The position numbers were made by a program, and so were the translations under genes. A DNA stretch of 20,260 nucleotides from Alphaproteobacteria bacterium UBA6149 (GTDB taxonomy: Bacteria > Pseudomonadota > Alphaproteobacteria > Rickettsiales > UBA998). Of this stretch, positions 1 through 6,777 are shown piece after piece. The stretch lies in NCBI GenBank assembly GCA_002423155.1, contig DIUV01000055.1, forward strand, positions 1 through 20,260. The letters run 5' to 3'. The notes below the pieces were generated by a model. That model saw only the letters and a list, made by a program, of their open reading frames with translations, did not search any database and was not told where the DNA came from. Each line of letters opens with the position of its first letter. Position 1 is the first letter of the stretch.

Positions 1-83
1 CCTTGTGCGGGGATCTCGGGACACAAAAAAGACCTAATTTGTAGCCCTAGATCCCCGCACAAGGCGGGGATGACGACGGAGAG
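1..83. repeat. Dispersed palindromic repeat, cut by the window edge
   Basis: A 16-base arm at 1-16 (CCTTGTGCGGGGATCT) is the exact reverse complement of 49-64. The pairing continues imperfectly inward, giving a long hairpin. It is followed at 70-83 by ATGACGACGGAGAG, which recurs inverted at 20238-20251, and a related core lies at 7667-7770. Such GC-rich palindromes in gaps between genes are common in alphaproteobacterial genomes. The left boundary lies outside the window, so the full length is unknown. No coding potential is seen. Confidence 0.75.
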
Positions 84-132
84 TTGTTTTAATACAGATA
101 GATATACAATATAAACCTTTTTAATTTTAATT

Positions 133-172
133 GGACAGTAGTGCGTCTGCACGGGAATGACGATGGATGCGG
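133..172. repeat. Degenerate copy or fragment of the same repeat family
   Basis: The segment GCACGGGAATGACGATGGA (149-167) resembles the core of the repeats at 1-83 and 20238-20260, sharing GGAATGACGA-GGA with the latter. No second arm is evident, so it is probably a single decayed arm. Confidence 0.5.
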
Positions 173-203
173 TTTTTCAACATATAATTCAACAACTTAA
201 TAA

Positions 204-234
204 TATTCATCCTACTAATCGTATAGGATGAATA
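204..234. terminator. Hairpin downstream of divL, possible terminator
   Basis: An 11-bp perfect stem (204-214 with 224-234, core ATTCATCCTA/TAGGATGAAT) with a 9-base loop lies 12 bases beyond the divL stop codon. On the minus strand the T-run comes before the hairpin, and the sequence after it (ATTATTAAG) is only AT-rich. It is therefore not a textbook intrinsic terminator, though its position fits the end of the ahcY-divL unit. Confidence 0.45.
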
Positions 235-245
235 AAAAAATAATA

Positions 246-2531
246 CTACTCTACAGGAATCACGCAAGTAATTCGTGTGCCTTTACCCAATTCAGACACT
301 AATTCCACCTGTCCACCGTGTAATTCTACCAGACTTTTCACCATAGAAAGCCCCAAGCCCGTACCTGCACGCTTGCCTTGACCATGATGGAATTTTTTAA
401 AGACCATATTTTGTTCCTCTGCGGCGATACCCACTCCTTCATCGGCCACAAATATGTGCATTTGGCGGTTTTTATTCTCCGCGCCGATAATTATATTCGC
501 ACCATCATTCGAATATTTTATTGCGTTAGATAATAAATGGAACAGCACTTGCCGCATACGCACTTCATCCGCATGGAAACTACCAATATCTGCTGGGCAC
601 TCAATAATGGCTTTTTGCCCTGCCTCTTTCATTCTTTCTCTGAACAATACCAACACCGACTCAAAAAGCGAATGAACATTTACGGTTTTAAGTTCCAAAG
701 TTAAATAACCGGCTTCCATGCTCGCCAAGTCTAAAATATCATTAATCAAGCGCATTAATTGATGGGAGGAATCCATGATGCCATCAACATATTCACGCTG
801 TTTTTCGGTGAGCGGACCGAAATAATCCTGCCGCAACATTTCAGAAAAACCGGATATTGAAGTTAAAGGCGAGCGCAATTCATAAGATACATTGGCTAAG
901 AATTCGGTTTTTAAACTATCCGCAGCTTCTAATGCTTCGTTCTTTTCTCGCAACGAGCGCTCAACCAAAGTATTGGCGGTAACATCCGTATAAGTAAACA
1001 ACGTTCCGCCATCAGGTAGGGGAACCGCGTTCCAATCTAATACCGAACCATCTAAACGCTCTAAACGCGAAGCGTGTAATTGCCGCGACTGCATCTGCCC
1101 CATAAAATTAGCGCAGAATAAATTCCATTCTTCCGCATTATTAAAATTATAGAAATCCTTGGTTTTTTCCAATATTTCTGAAAAATGCGCTCTTGAAGCA
1201 ACATCATCTAAGGTTAGGTTCCAAATAGTTGCGTAAACGGGATTGCTCAAACGCATCCGCCCGTCTTCGCCAAAAACCACTACTCCTTCATGCAGATTAT
1301 CCAACGTTTCACGCTGTACGGCAATCAAAGTATTATAGGACCGCTCCAAAGCCAAACGGTCTGTCACATCTTCGTAAGAGAACAACAAACCACCCCAAGC
1401 ATGAGGAATGGCAATCACCCGTAAAGTGCGTCCATCGGGTAGATAATAAAATTCTTCTTGTGTATCAATCAGCTTAGTAAATAAACCAACCTGCTGTTGC
1501 TTAAACGCACGGAAATTTGCTTGCTCGGGAAGTTTCCGTTTTTCGCGCAATAATTCCAACAATTCGCCAAAAGAAGGCTTACTATCCAACCAATCTTCGT
1601 CTAATCCCCATAAATGCACAAAAGATTGATTGTAAAACTGCAAACGCGTATCGGCACCAAAAATCGCTACCGCACTCGTGGAGCTTTCCAACAAATCCGC
1701 TTGCGCTGACAAATGCCGCTCCACCTCTTTGCGCGCTTCTTCTAGCTCGCTAATATCCAGCGCATAGCCAACATTCATATCTAATTTTGGAACAAAAACT
1801 TCAATCACTTGATAGAAACAGCGTTTTCCTGCGACTACCACAGGCAAACGCTCTTCTTGCTGCACTTTCAAGGCGCGAGCTTGGCGGGCTAATTTGGGCG
1901 CTTGCGGATATAATTCCTTAATTAGCACATTATTATCTTGTTTATGCTCCACCGCTTTGGCAAAAGCACGATTATTCCAAATAATTTTCTGCTCTTTATC
2001 GCGAATCCATTTGGGGGTTTCACAGGCATTAAGCAAAGCACTTAATTGCTCTACTTCCACTTTCTGTGAGGCATATTCGGCTGCCTGCAAAGCTAAATGC
2101 CGCTGATTTGCCGAAACATCACGCACCAACCACACATGCCTTTTGCCTAGATCACAATGAAAAGCAGGGATAAATTCCACATAACGCATCCCATGGGTTT
2201 TTAAAGTTATACCCACCAACGGCTTGCCCTGCCGCAAATTTTCCAGCTCTTCCGTGAAGAGATCTACACTTGCCACATCAATCGCTGCCATGAAATCTGA
2301 CAGGCTGCGTAATTGCGGTATTTCCATCCATAATTTTAAACTTTTAGAGGCATCTACACGCCCCGAGGACAAATCTACCCGCAAAACCGCCAGACCAAAA
2401 GGGTCTAATGCCCGCTCTACTAACGGCAAAGTAGCAGATGTACGCAACATCGACCAGCGCGCCAATTGCCAGACCACCCCGGTTAGGGTAATCCCTAAAG
2501 CCGCAGCACCTAAAAAAACGGGAACACTCAT
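246..2531 (-). CDS. divL: DivL-type multi-PAS pseudo-histidine kinase (Tyr at phospho-acceptor site)
   Basis: The protein has 761 residues: one N-terminal membrane segment (about residues 4-24), a PAS-rich sensory middle, a dimerisation/phospho-acceptor helix and a HATPase domain. The H-box reads VSYELRSPL; the codon at 882-884 encodes tyrosine 550 where histidine is expected. This matches Caulobacter DivL, which is about 769 residues long and carries Tyr550. The ATP-binding boxes remain: SNAIKYS near 670, DEGVGI near 697 and GTGLGLSMVK near 723. In Caulobacter DivL controls CckA and responds to DivK, feeding the ChpT-CtrA cell-cycle phosphorelay; the same role here is inferred. The gene starts 5 bases after ahcY ends, with no clear ribosome binding site, so translational coupling is likely. 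Confidence 0.88.
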   Translation of the reverse strand: MSVPVFLGAAALGITLTGVVWQLARWSMLRTSATLPLVERALDPFGLAVLRVDLSSGRVDASKSLKLWMEIPQLRSLSDFMAAIDVASVDLFTEELENLRQGKPLVGITLKTHGMRYVEFIPAFHCDLGKRHVWLVRDVSANQRHLALQAAEYASQKVEVEQLSALLNACETPKWIRDKEQKIIWNNRAFAKAVEHKQDNNVLIKELYPQAPKLARQARALKVQQEERLPVVVAGKRCFYQVIEVFVPKLDMNVGYALDISELEEARKEVERHLSAQADLLESSTSAVAIFGADTRLQFYNQSFVHLWGLDEDWLDSKPSFGELLELLREKRKLPEQANFRAFKQQQVGLFTKLIDTQEEFYYLPDGRTLRVIAIPHAWGGLLFSYEDVTDRLALERSYNTLIAVQRETLDNLHEGVVVFGEDGRMRLSNPVYATIWNLTLDDVASRAHFSEILEKTKDFYNFNNAEEWNLFCANFMGQMQSRQLHASRLERLDGSVLDWNAVPLPDGGTLFTYTDVTANTLVERSLREKNEALEAADSLKTEFLANVSYELRSPLTSISGFSEMLRQDYFGPLTEKQREYVDGIMDSSHQLMRLINDILDLASMEAGYLTLELKTVNVHSLFESVLVLFRERMKEAGQKAIIECPADIGSFHADEVRMRQVLFHLLSNAIKYSNDGANIIIGAENKNRQMHIFVADEGVGIAAEEQNMVFKKFHHGQGKRAGTGLGLSMVKSLVELHGGQVELVSELGKGTRITCVIPVE

Positions 2532-2536
2532 AAAAA

Positions 2537-3853
2537 CTAATATCTATAAGATTCGCTTTTAAAAGGACCTTCCACAGAAACGCCAATATATTCTGCCTGT
2601 TTCTGGGTTAATTTTGTTAAATTAACTCCTAATTTTTTCAAATGCAAATGTGCCACTTTTTCATCTAAATGGCGCGGCAACACATAAACTTCATTTTCAT
2701 ATTTCGTATGGTTTTGCCATAATTCAATCTGCGCCAATACTTGGTTAGTAAAGGAGAAGCTCATCACAAAGCTCGGATGACCCGTAGCACAACCCAAATT
2801 AACCAAACGACCTTTTGCAAGCAAAATCAATCTTTTGCCATCGGGGAAAGTAATTTCATCCACCTGCGGTTTAATCTCGTTCCATTTATGGTTTGCCAAA
2901 GCCGCCACTTCAATTTCATTATCAAAATGCCCAATATTACAAACAATCGCCCGGTCTTTCATGGCGCGCATGTGGTCGATGGTAATTACACTATGATTTC
3001 CCGTAGCGGTTACAAAAATATCGCCTACTTTTGCCGCTTCTTCCATGGTCACGATTTGATAACCTTCCATTGAAGCTTGCAGGGCACAAATTGGATCAAT
3101 TTCAGTTACCAATACGCGCGCACCTTGTCCTTGCAACGCATCCGCACAGCCTTTGCCCACATCGCCATAACCAGCAACCACAGCAATTTTACCAGCAATC
3201 ATAATATCGGTTGCGCGTTTCAAACCATCCGGCAAGCTTTCGCGGCAACCATAGAGATTGTCAAATTTAGATTTAGTCACTGAATCATTCACGTTAATCG
3301 CCGGCGCTTTCAAACTGCCATCACGCTGCATATCATGCAAACGCAAAACGCCGGTGGTAGTTTCTTCAGAAATCCCTTTAATATCTTTCATCAATTCAGG
3401 ATAAGCATCATGAATCATGCGAGTTAAGTCACCGCCATCATCCAAAATCATATTCGGAGACCAACCATCTGGACCATTAATTGTCTGCTTGATGCACCAT
3501 TCATATTCTTCCTCTGTTTCGCCTTTCCAGGCAAAAACGGGCACACCTGCGGCGGCCACGGCGGCGGCTGCTTGGTCTTGCGTAGAAAAAATATTACACG
3601 AGCTCCAACGTACCGAAGCGCCCAAAGCAGTCAGCGTCTCAATCAACACTGCGGTTTGGATGGTCATGTGCAAACAACCGACAATCCGTGCATTCTTTAA
3701 AGGCTGACTTGCACCATATTCCTCGCGCAATGCCATCAATCCCGGCATTTCAGTTTCCGCCAAGGAGATCTCTTTGCGCCCCCATTCAGCTAAATTTATA
3801 TCTGCTACTTTATAGTCGGTGAAATTTTTAGCTAGTTGTGCTGATGCTGACAT
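2537..3853 (-). CDS. ahcY: S-adenosyl-L-homocysteine hydrolase
   Basis: This 438-residue cytosolic NAD-dependent enzyme reversibly splits S-adenosylhomocysteine into adenosine and homocysteine. That removes the product inhibitor of methyltransferases and feeds the methionine cycle. Visible signatures are the substrate region NVNDSVTKSKFDNLYGCRES (about 187-206), the Rossmann dinucleotide motif GYGDVGKG (228-235), TGNHSVI and the conserved C-terminal tail ending SYRY. The start is supported by GGAGAG eight bases upstream on the minus strand. The length is close to the short forms of the family, without the roughly 40-residue insertion found in many bacterial homologues. divL follows 5 bases later in the same direction. 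No clear promoter was found, and nothing upstream resembles the known SAH riboswitch consensus. Confidence 0.96.
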   Translation of the reverse strand: MSASAQLAKNFTDYKVADINLAEWGRKEISLAETEMPGLMALREEYGASQPLKNARIVGCLHMTIQTAVLIETLTALGASVRWSSCNIFSTQDQAAAAVAAAGVPVFAWKGETEEEYEWCIKQTINGPDGWSPNMILDDGGDLTRMIHDAYPELMKDIKGISEETTTGVLRLHDMQRDGSLKAPAINVNDSVTKSKFDNLYGCRESLPDGLKRATDIMIAGKIAVVAGYGDVGKGCADALQGQGARVLVTEIDPICALQASMEGYQIVTMEEAAKVGDIFVTATGNHSVITIDHMRAMKDRAIVCNIGHFDNEIEVAALANHKWNEIKPQVDEITFPDGKRLILLAKGRLVNLGCATGHPSFVMSFSFTNQVLAQIELWQNHTKYENEVYVLPRHLDEKVAHLHLKKLGVNLTKLTQKQAEYIGVSVEGPFKSESYRY

Positions 3854-4125
3854 TTGTTACTCTCCATATTTATAATTATGTTTTCTATTTTAAATAGCTG
3901 GTTTAATAGCTGGGGCAAACGAACATCCACTATAAGTAGCAGGCAATTGTCGGAAAATAAAGCAGTCATTTTGGCACAAAATGCCCAATACTAAGAATCA
4001 ATTTTACACTTGCCCGACACAAAACATTTCGTTAAAAAGCAAAGTGCAAATATTGATAAATATTTGTGGGGTTCAGAAGACCTCTTTCCTTACGCGATAG
4101 AAATATCGTTATTTTCCCTGCCTAT
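3854..4125. other. Left half of the divergent ahcY/secF gap, no gene seen
   Basis: This AT-rich spacer has no convincing gene. It includes a short direct repeat, AATAGCTGG at about 3893-3901 and 3905-3913, just upstream of ahcY. A small hairpin CGATA/TATCG lies near 4095-4108. The ahcY promoter and the promoter of the secF leader must both lie in or near it, but I could not identify either with confidence. Confidence 0.5.
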
Positions 4126-4216
4126 TTGGTGGGGAGGCGTGTGTGTATGTCCAAGCTTCGGCTAAAGACACACGCAGACCGCTCGTAAGGAGGTTTTTTC
4201 TGCTCCCCGCCACCAA
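4126..4216 (+). promoter_or_regulatory. Leader RNA module 1: structured element enclosing a mini-ORF
   Basis: P1 pairs 4126-4136 with 4203-4216: TTGGT/ACCAA, then GGGGAG/CTCCCC, with a 3-base bulge. P2 pairs 4137-4144 with 4168-4175 (GCGTGTGT/ACACACGC, perfect). It is capped by AGC-UUCG-GCU at 4154-4163, a very stable tetraloop. A third short stem, AGA/UCU (4176-4178 with 4199-4201), closes a three-way junction. GGGGAGG at 4131-4137 sits 9 bases before ATG 4147 and so doubles as a Shine-Dalgarno sequence, while CTCCCC at 4203-4208 is its complement. Module 2 (4263-4343) has the same plan. The terminator at 4210-4254 sets the orientation as the plus strand. I do not recognise a known riboswitch family. 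Confidence 0.7.
4147..4188 (+). CDS. Putative 13-residue leader peptide 1
   Basis: A 13-codon ORF encodes MSKLRLKTHADRS and ends in TAA. GGGGAGG lies 9 bases upstream, a strong and well-spaced ribosome binding site. A second copy, encoding MSKAKSLKITAEQ, occupies the same position in the next module, with the same length and a similar sequence (MSK, then LK-x-x-A-[D/E]-[R/Q]). The peptide is basic and hydrophilic, with no membrane segment, so it is unlike known type I toxins. It also lacks the length and signal/membrane anchor of known SecDF-linked arrest peptides. It may be a regulatory uORF whose translation matters more than its product. The ORF could also be an accident of a conserved RNA motif containing GGGGAGG and AUG. 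Confidence 0.45.
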   Translation: MSKLRLKTHADRS

Positions 4217-4254
4217 GCCCAAACAACAGCACATTGTTTTCTTGGTGGTTTTTT
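4210..4254 (+). terminator. Intrinsic terminator inside the secF leader (attenuator)
   Basis: CCACCAAG (4210-4217) pairs perfectly with CTTGGTGG (4241-4248). Inside this, AAACAA (4221-4226) pairs with TTGTTT (4234-4239) around a 7-base loop. Six T residues follow at 4249-4254. The 5' arm overlaps the 3' strand of P1 of module 1 (ACCAA, 4212-4216), so P1 and the terminator cannot form together. This is the arrangement of a transcription attenuator. Confidence 0.75.
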
Positions 4255-4262
4255 GTCCGATA

Positions 4263-4343
4263 GTCGGGGAGGCGGCAATATATGTCCAAAGCTAAAAGCT
4301 TAAAAATTACCGCTGAACAGTAAATAACACTCAGCTCCCCGAC
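4263..4343 (+). promoter_or_regulatory. Leader RNA module 2: second copy of the structured element
   Basis: P1 is a perfect 9-bp stem, GTCGGGGAG (4263-4271) with CTCCCCGAC (4335-4343). P2 pairs 4272-4279 with 4306-4313 with one C-A mismatch. P3 is AAGCT-AAA-AGCTT at 4289-4301. The third stem is UGA/UCA (4314-4316 with 4331-4333), against AGA/UCU in module 1, one compensatory pair change. Shared primary sequence includes GGGGAGGCG, TATGTCCAA, GCTAAA and GCTCCCCG. GGGGAGG again sits 9 bases before an ATG. No T-tract terminator follows this copy, so if it acts it probably works on secF translation. Confidence 0.68.
4282..4323 (+). CDS. Putative 13-residue leader peptide 2
   Basis: A 13-codon ORF encodes MSKAKSLKITAEQ and ends in TAA. 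GGGGAGG at 4266-4272 is an ideally placed ribosome binding site. It matches the peptide of module 1 in length, start context (TATGTCCAA) and the downstream complement of its ribosome binding site. One codon shift brings SLKITAEQ in line with RLKTHADR of the first peptide. Function is unknown; see the module entries. Confidence 0.43.
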   Translation: MSKAKSLKITAEQ

Positions 4344-4437
4344 ACCAGACTTCAAGTGCCGAATAAAATCAGAGCACAATGTCAAAAAGTTGACAGTTCC
4401 CCCAGTTACATTTATGTACGCATGATATTTAAAAAAT

Positions 4438-4448
4438 AAGGACATATA
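4438..4448 (+). promoter_or_regulatory. secF ribosome binding site, complementary to module 2
   Basis: AAGGA at 4438-4442 is the only Shine-Dalgarno-like sequence before secF, 11 bases from its ATG. GGACATATA (4440-4448) is the exact 9-base reverse complement of TATATGTCC at 4279-4287, which covers the start codon of leader peptide 2. The matching site in module 1 (4145-4152) pairs over 8 bases with one G-U wobble. Confidence 0.5.
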
Positions 4449-4453
4449 AAATA

Positions 4454-5368
4454 ATGCGCTTTCCGCTAAGATTTTTTCCTCAGAAAACCAATATTGATTT
4501 CATGCGCGTGCGCTGGCTCAATTTTATTGTGTCATTATTGCTGGTAGCTGCCACCATTGTCCTGTTATTTACCAAAGGGTTAAATCTGGGGATTGATTTT
4601 TCCGGTGGGTTATTGATTGAACTACACAGCAAACAGGAGGCTGATTTAGGGGTTTTACGTAAATCTTTGAGCGACGGTGGCTTTGGTGAAGCTTCTTTAC
4701 AATATTTTGGCGATCAAAATTCGGTTCTGATCCGCATCCAGGCACATGAAGGCGAAGAACAGGGAAAAATAACCGAGCAAGTAAAACAAACCCTAGGCAA
4801 AACTTTGGGAGATGACATTGAATACCGGAAAATAGATTATGTGGGCCCCACGGTCGGGCAGGAACTTATTCAAGCCGGTTATTGGTCAGTCGCGCTTTTG
4901 ATGGTCGGCATCATGCTATATTTATGGTTTCGCTTTGAATGGCAATTTGGCGCCGGTGCAATTGTGGCATTGCTGCATGATGCGGTGTTGATGATTGGTT
5001 TTTACTTGGCGACAGGCTACGAATTCAGCTTAACCTCGATTGCCGCCTTGCTAACCATTGTGGGTTATTCGGTGAATGACTCGGTGGTAATTTATGACCG
5101 CATTCGGGAAAATATGCGCAAATTCAAACAAATGCCCATGGCAGAAATCATCAATCTCAGCACCAACGAAACTATTTCACGCACTATTTTGACGGTAAGC
5201 ACCACTTTGCTTGCTTCATTATCTTTAGTATTATTCGGCGGCGAGGCTTTGCATGGTTTCAGCATGTCCTTAGTATTTGGATTAATCGTCGGGACTTATT
5301 CTTCCGTATATATTTCCGCCCCCGTACTAATCTTGTTCAATGTTCGCGCAGATACTCATAAAAAATGA
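4454..5368 (+). CDS. secF: Protein translocase subunit SecF
   Basis: This 304-residue inner-membrane protein works with SecD to use the proton gradient for late steps of Sec export. It has the family layout. TM1 is at about residues 19-41, followed by the signature GLNLGIDFSGGLLIELH. A periplasmic P1 domain comes next, then five membrane segments from about residue 142 on. The TM4-5 region contains the conserved ALLTIVGYSVNDSVVIYDRIREN. The length is normal. secD, usually immediately upstream, is not in this window; separated secD and secF are known in some alphaproteobacteria. The stop overlaps the ribF start (ATGA), making it the first gene of secF-ribF-lspA-dapF. The tandem leader modules end about 110 bases upstream. 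Confidence 0.95.
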   Translation: MRFPLRFFPQKTNIDFMRVRWLNFIVSLLLVAATIVLLFTKGLNLGIDFSGGLLIELHSKQEADLGVLRKSLSDGGFGEASLQYFGDQNSVLIRIQAHEGEEQGKITEQVKQTLGKTLGDDIEYRKIDYVGPTVGQELIQAGYWSVALLMVGIMLYLWFRFEWQFGAGAIVALLHDAVLMIGFYLATGYEFSLTSIAALLTIVGYSVNDSVVIYDRIRENMRKFKQMPMAEIINLSTNETISRTILTVSTTLLASLSLVLFGGEALHGFSMSLVFGLIVGTYSSVYISAPVLILFNVRADTHKK

Positions 5369-6291
5369 TTATTCATCGCGATTGGCTTGATATTCCAGAT
5401 AGTTCTAAGGGAGCAGTACTGGCGATTGGCAATTTTGATGGTCTGCATGTGGGGCATAGGGAAGTTTTGCGCATCGCCCAGCAATTAGCCCAAACTCATA
5501 ATGCGCCACTAGCCGTAATGAGCTTCGAGCCGCACCCGAGAGATTTTTTCCAAAAATATAGCCACCCACATCGCATTGAACCCTTCCACACCAAAGCCCG
5601 ACAATTACGCGATTTCGGCGTAAATATCTTCTTTGCTTTGCGCTTTAATCAAAAATTTGCCTCCATTGAAGCGGCTGATTTTATACAACATATTTTAAGT
5701 GATTCTTTGCAGGTAAAACATATTGTTACAGGCGAAGATTTTTCTTTTGGTTTCCGCCGCGCAGGTAATGGAGCCATGCTACAAAATTGTGGGTTATTTG
5801 ATTACACCATCGTTCCTGCGGTTAAAATACTCGGCGAAATTTGTTCTTCCAGCCGCGTGCGCAATGCCATAAGTTCCGGCGACATGTGCACTGCACAAAA
5901 ATTATTATCCCGTCCCTATCAAACCAGCGGACGTGTAACCCACGGCGAAAAGCGCGGACGCTTATTAGGCTTTCCCACGGCCAACATTTACCCCTCGCCA
6001 CACTTGTTAAACCCGGCCTTTGGCGTATATGCGGCAAAATTTTCCTGCGTTGATGAAAAATCAGAAATTTGGCATGAAGCGGTAGCAAATTTTGGCACGC
6101 GCCCTACTTTTAATAAAAACACTCCCCTGCTAGAAATACATGGGCTGGATTTAAATAAAGATTTATATGGTAAAAAAATTACCGTGCAATGGCTGAAATA
6201 TTTACGCGCCGAAAAAAATTTTTCGGGAGTAGAGGAGTTAAAGGCGCAGATTGGGCAAGATATTGAGCAAGCAAAGAAAATTCTAGCATAG
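5365..6291 (+). CDS. ribF: Bifunctional riboflavin kinase / FAD synthetase
   Basis: The 308-residue protein phosphorylates riboflavin to FMN and then adenylates FMN to FAD. The N-terminal nucleotidyltransferase domain shows IGNFDGLHVGH (21-31), FEPHPRDFF and SSSRVRNAI. The C-terminal kinase domain, from about residue 188, shows GRVTHGEKRGRLLGFPTANI followed by GTRPTFN and LEIHGLDLNKDLYGK. Both domains look intact. The start overlaps the secF stop by four bases, so translation is probably coupled. In many bacteria ribF is followed by ileS and lspA; here lspA follows directly. The leader upstream of secF does not match the FMN riboswitch consensus. Confidence 0.95.
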   Translation: MIIHRDWLDIPDSSKGAVLAIGNFDGLHVGHREVLRIAQQLAQTHNAPLAVMSFEPHPRDFFQKYSHPHRIEPFHTKARQLRDFGVNIFFALRFNQKFASIEAADFIQHILSDSLQVKHIVTGEDFSFGFRRAGNGAMLQNCGLFDYTIVPAVKILGEICSSSRVRNAISSGDMCTAQKLLSRPYQTSGRVTHGEKRGRLLGFPTANIYPSPHLLNPAFGVYAAKFSCVDEKSEIWHEAVANFGTRPTFNKNTPLLEIHGLDLNKDLYGKKITVQWLKYLRAEKNFSGVEELKAQIGQDIEQAKKILA

Positions 6292-6303
6292 GAATTAAGT
6301 ATA

Positions 6304-6777
6304 ATGAAAAAAATAAATTTTTATTCTGGAAATTTTTATTCTGGTCTGGCGCTTTCGCTGCTGGTTATCTTACTTGATCAATTAAGCAAATGGGCAATTC
6401 TGGAAAATCTTTCCGAAAAAACCCCATACATAGAAATAACCAGTTTTTTCAATCTAACTTTAGTTTGGAACCATGGCATCAGCTTTGGCATAGCACGAGA
6501 TTTTGAAGCGCGTTGGTTTTTAGTTGCCGCTACTTCTGCCTTGACGATTGGCTTATTAATCTGGCTTTGGCGCGTGCAGGATAGGTTTTTGGCATTGGCG
6601 CTGGGCGGTATAATTGGTGGTGCGATTGGTAATATTATTGATCGAGTTCGCTTAGGCGCGGTAGTGGATTTTTTAGATTTTCATGCTTATAATTACCATT
6701 GGCCATCTTTTAATGTTGCAGATAGTTTTATTTGCGTAGGAGTTTTAGTTTTAGCTTGGAGAAATAATCATGCTTGA
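6304..6777 (+). CDS. lspA: Lipoprotein signal peptidase (signal peptidase II)
   Basis: This 157-residue inner-membrane aspartyl protease cleaves lipoprotein signal peptides before the lipidated cysteine. Four membrane segments are visible. Family motifs are LLDQLSKW (23-30), NHGISFGI (56-63), GNIIDRVRLGAVVDF (109-123) and FNVADS (136-141); Asp122 and Asp140 are the expected catalytic pair. AGGA lies 9 bases upstream. The N-terminus carries NFYSG twice in a row, from a perfect 15-bp tandem duplication (6315-6344). The last 8 bases overlap dapF. Likely substrates nearby are the two putative lipoproteins at 12278 and 12615. Confidence 0.95.
   Translation: MKKINFYSGNFYSGLALSLLVILLDQLSKWAILENLSEKTPYIEITSFFNLTLVWNHGISFGIARDFEARWFLVAATSALTIGLLIWLWRVQDRFLALALGGIIGGAIGNIIDRVRLGAVVDFLDFHAYNYHWPSFNVADSFICVGVLVLAWRNNHA
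6315..6344 (+). repeat. Perfect 15-bp tandem duplication inside lspA
   Basis: AAATTTTTATTCTGG occurs twice back to back (6315-6329 and 6330-6344). It duplicates NFYSG in the N-terminal cytoplasmic tail of LspA without breaking the frame. The exact identity suggests a recent replication slippage event. Confidence 0.85.

Noticed and set aside
4126..4343. FMN, SAH, glycine or yybP-ykoY riboswitch, or a tRNA-like CCACCA end
   Set aside because: None of the conserved cores of these classes is present. CCACCA at 4210-4215 is followed by more paired sequence and no tRNA arms are found.
4122..4445. A 107-codon minus-strand open frame across the secF leader
   Set aside because: It is antisense to the structured modules, has no family resemblance and crosses GC-rich stems. 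The terminator and ribosome binding sites favour plus-strand transcription.
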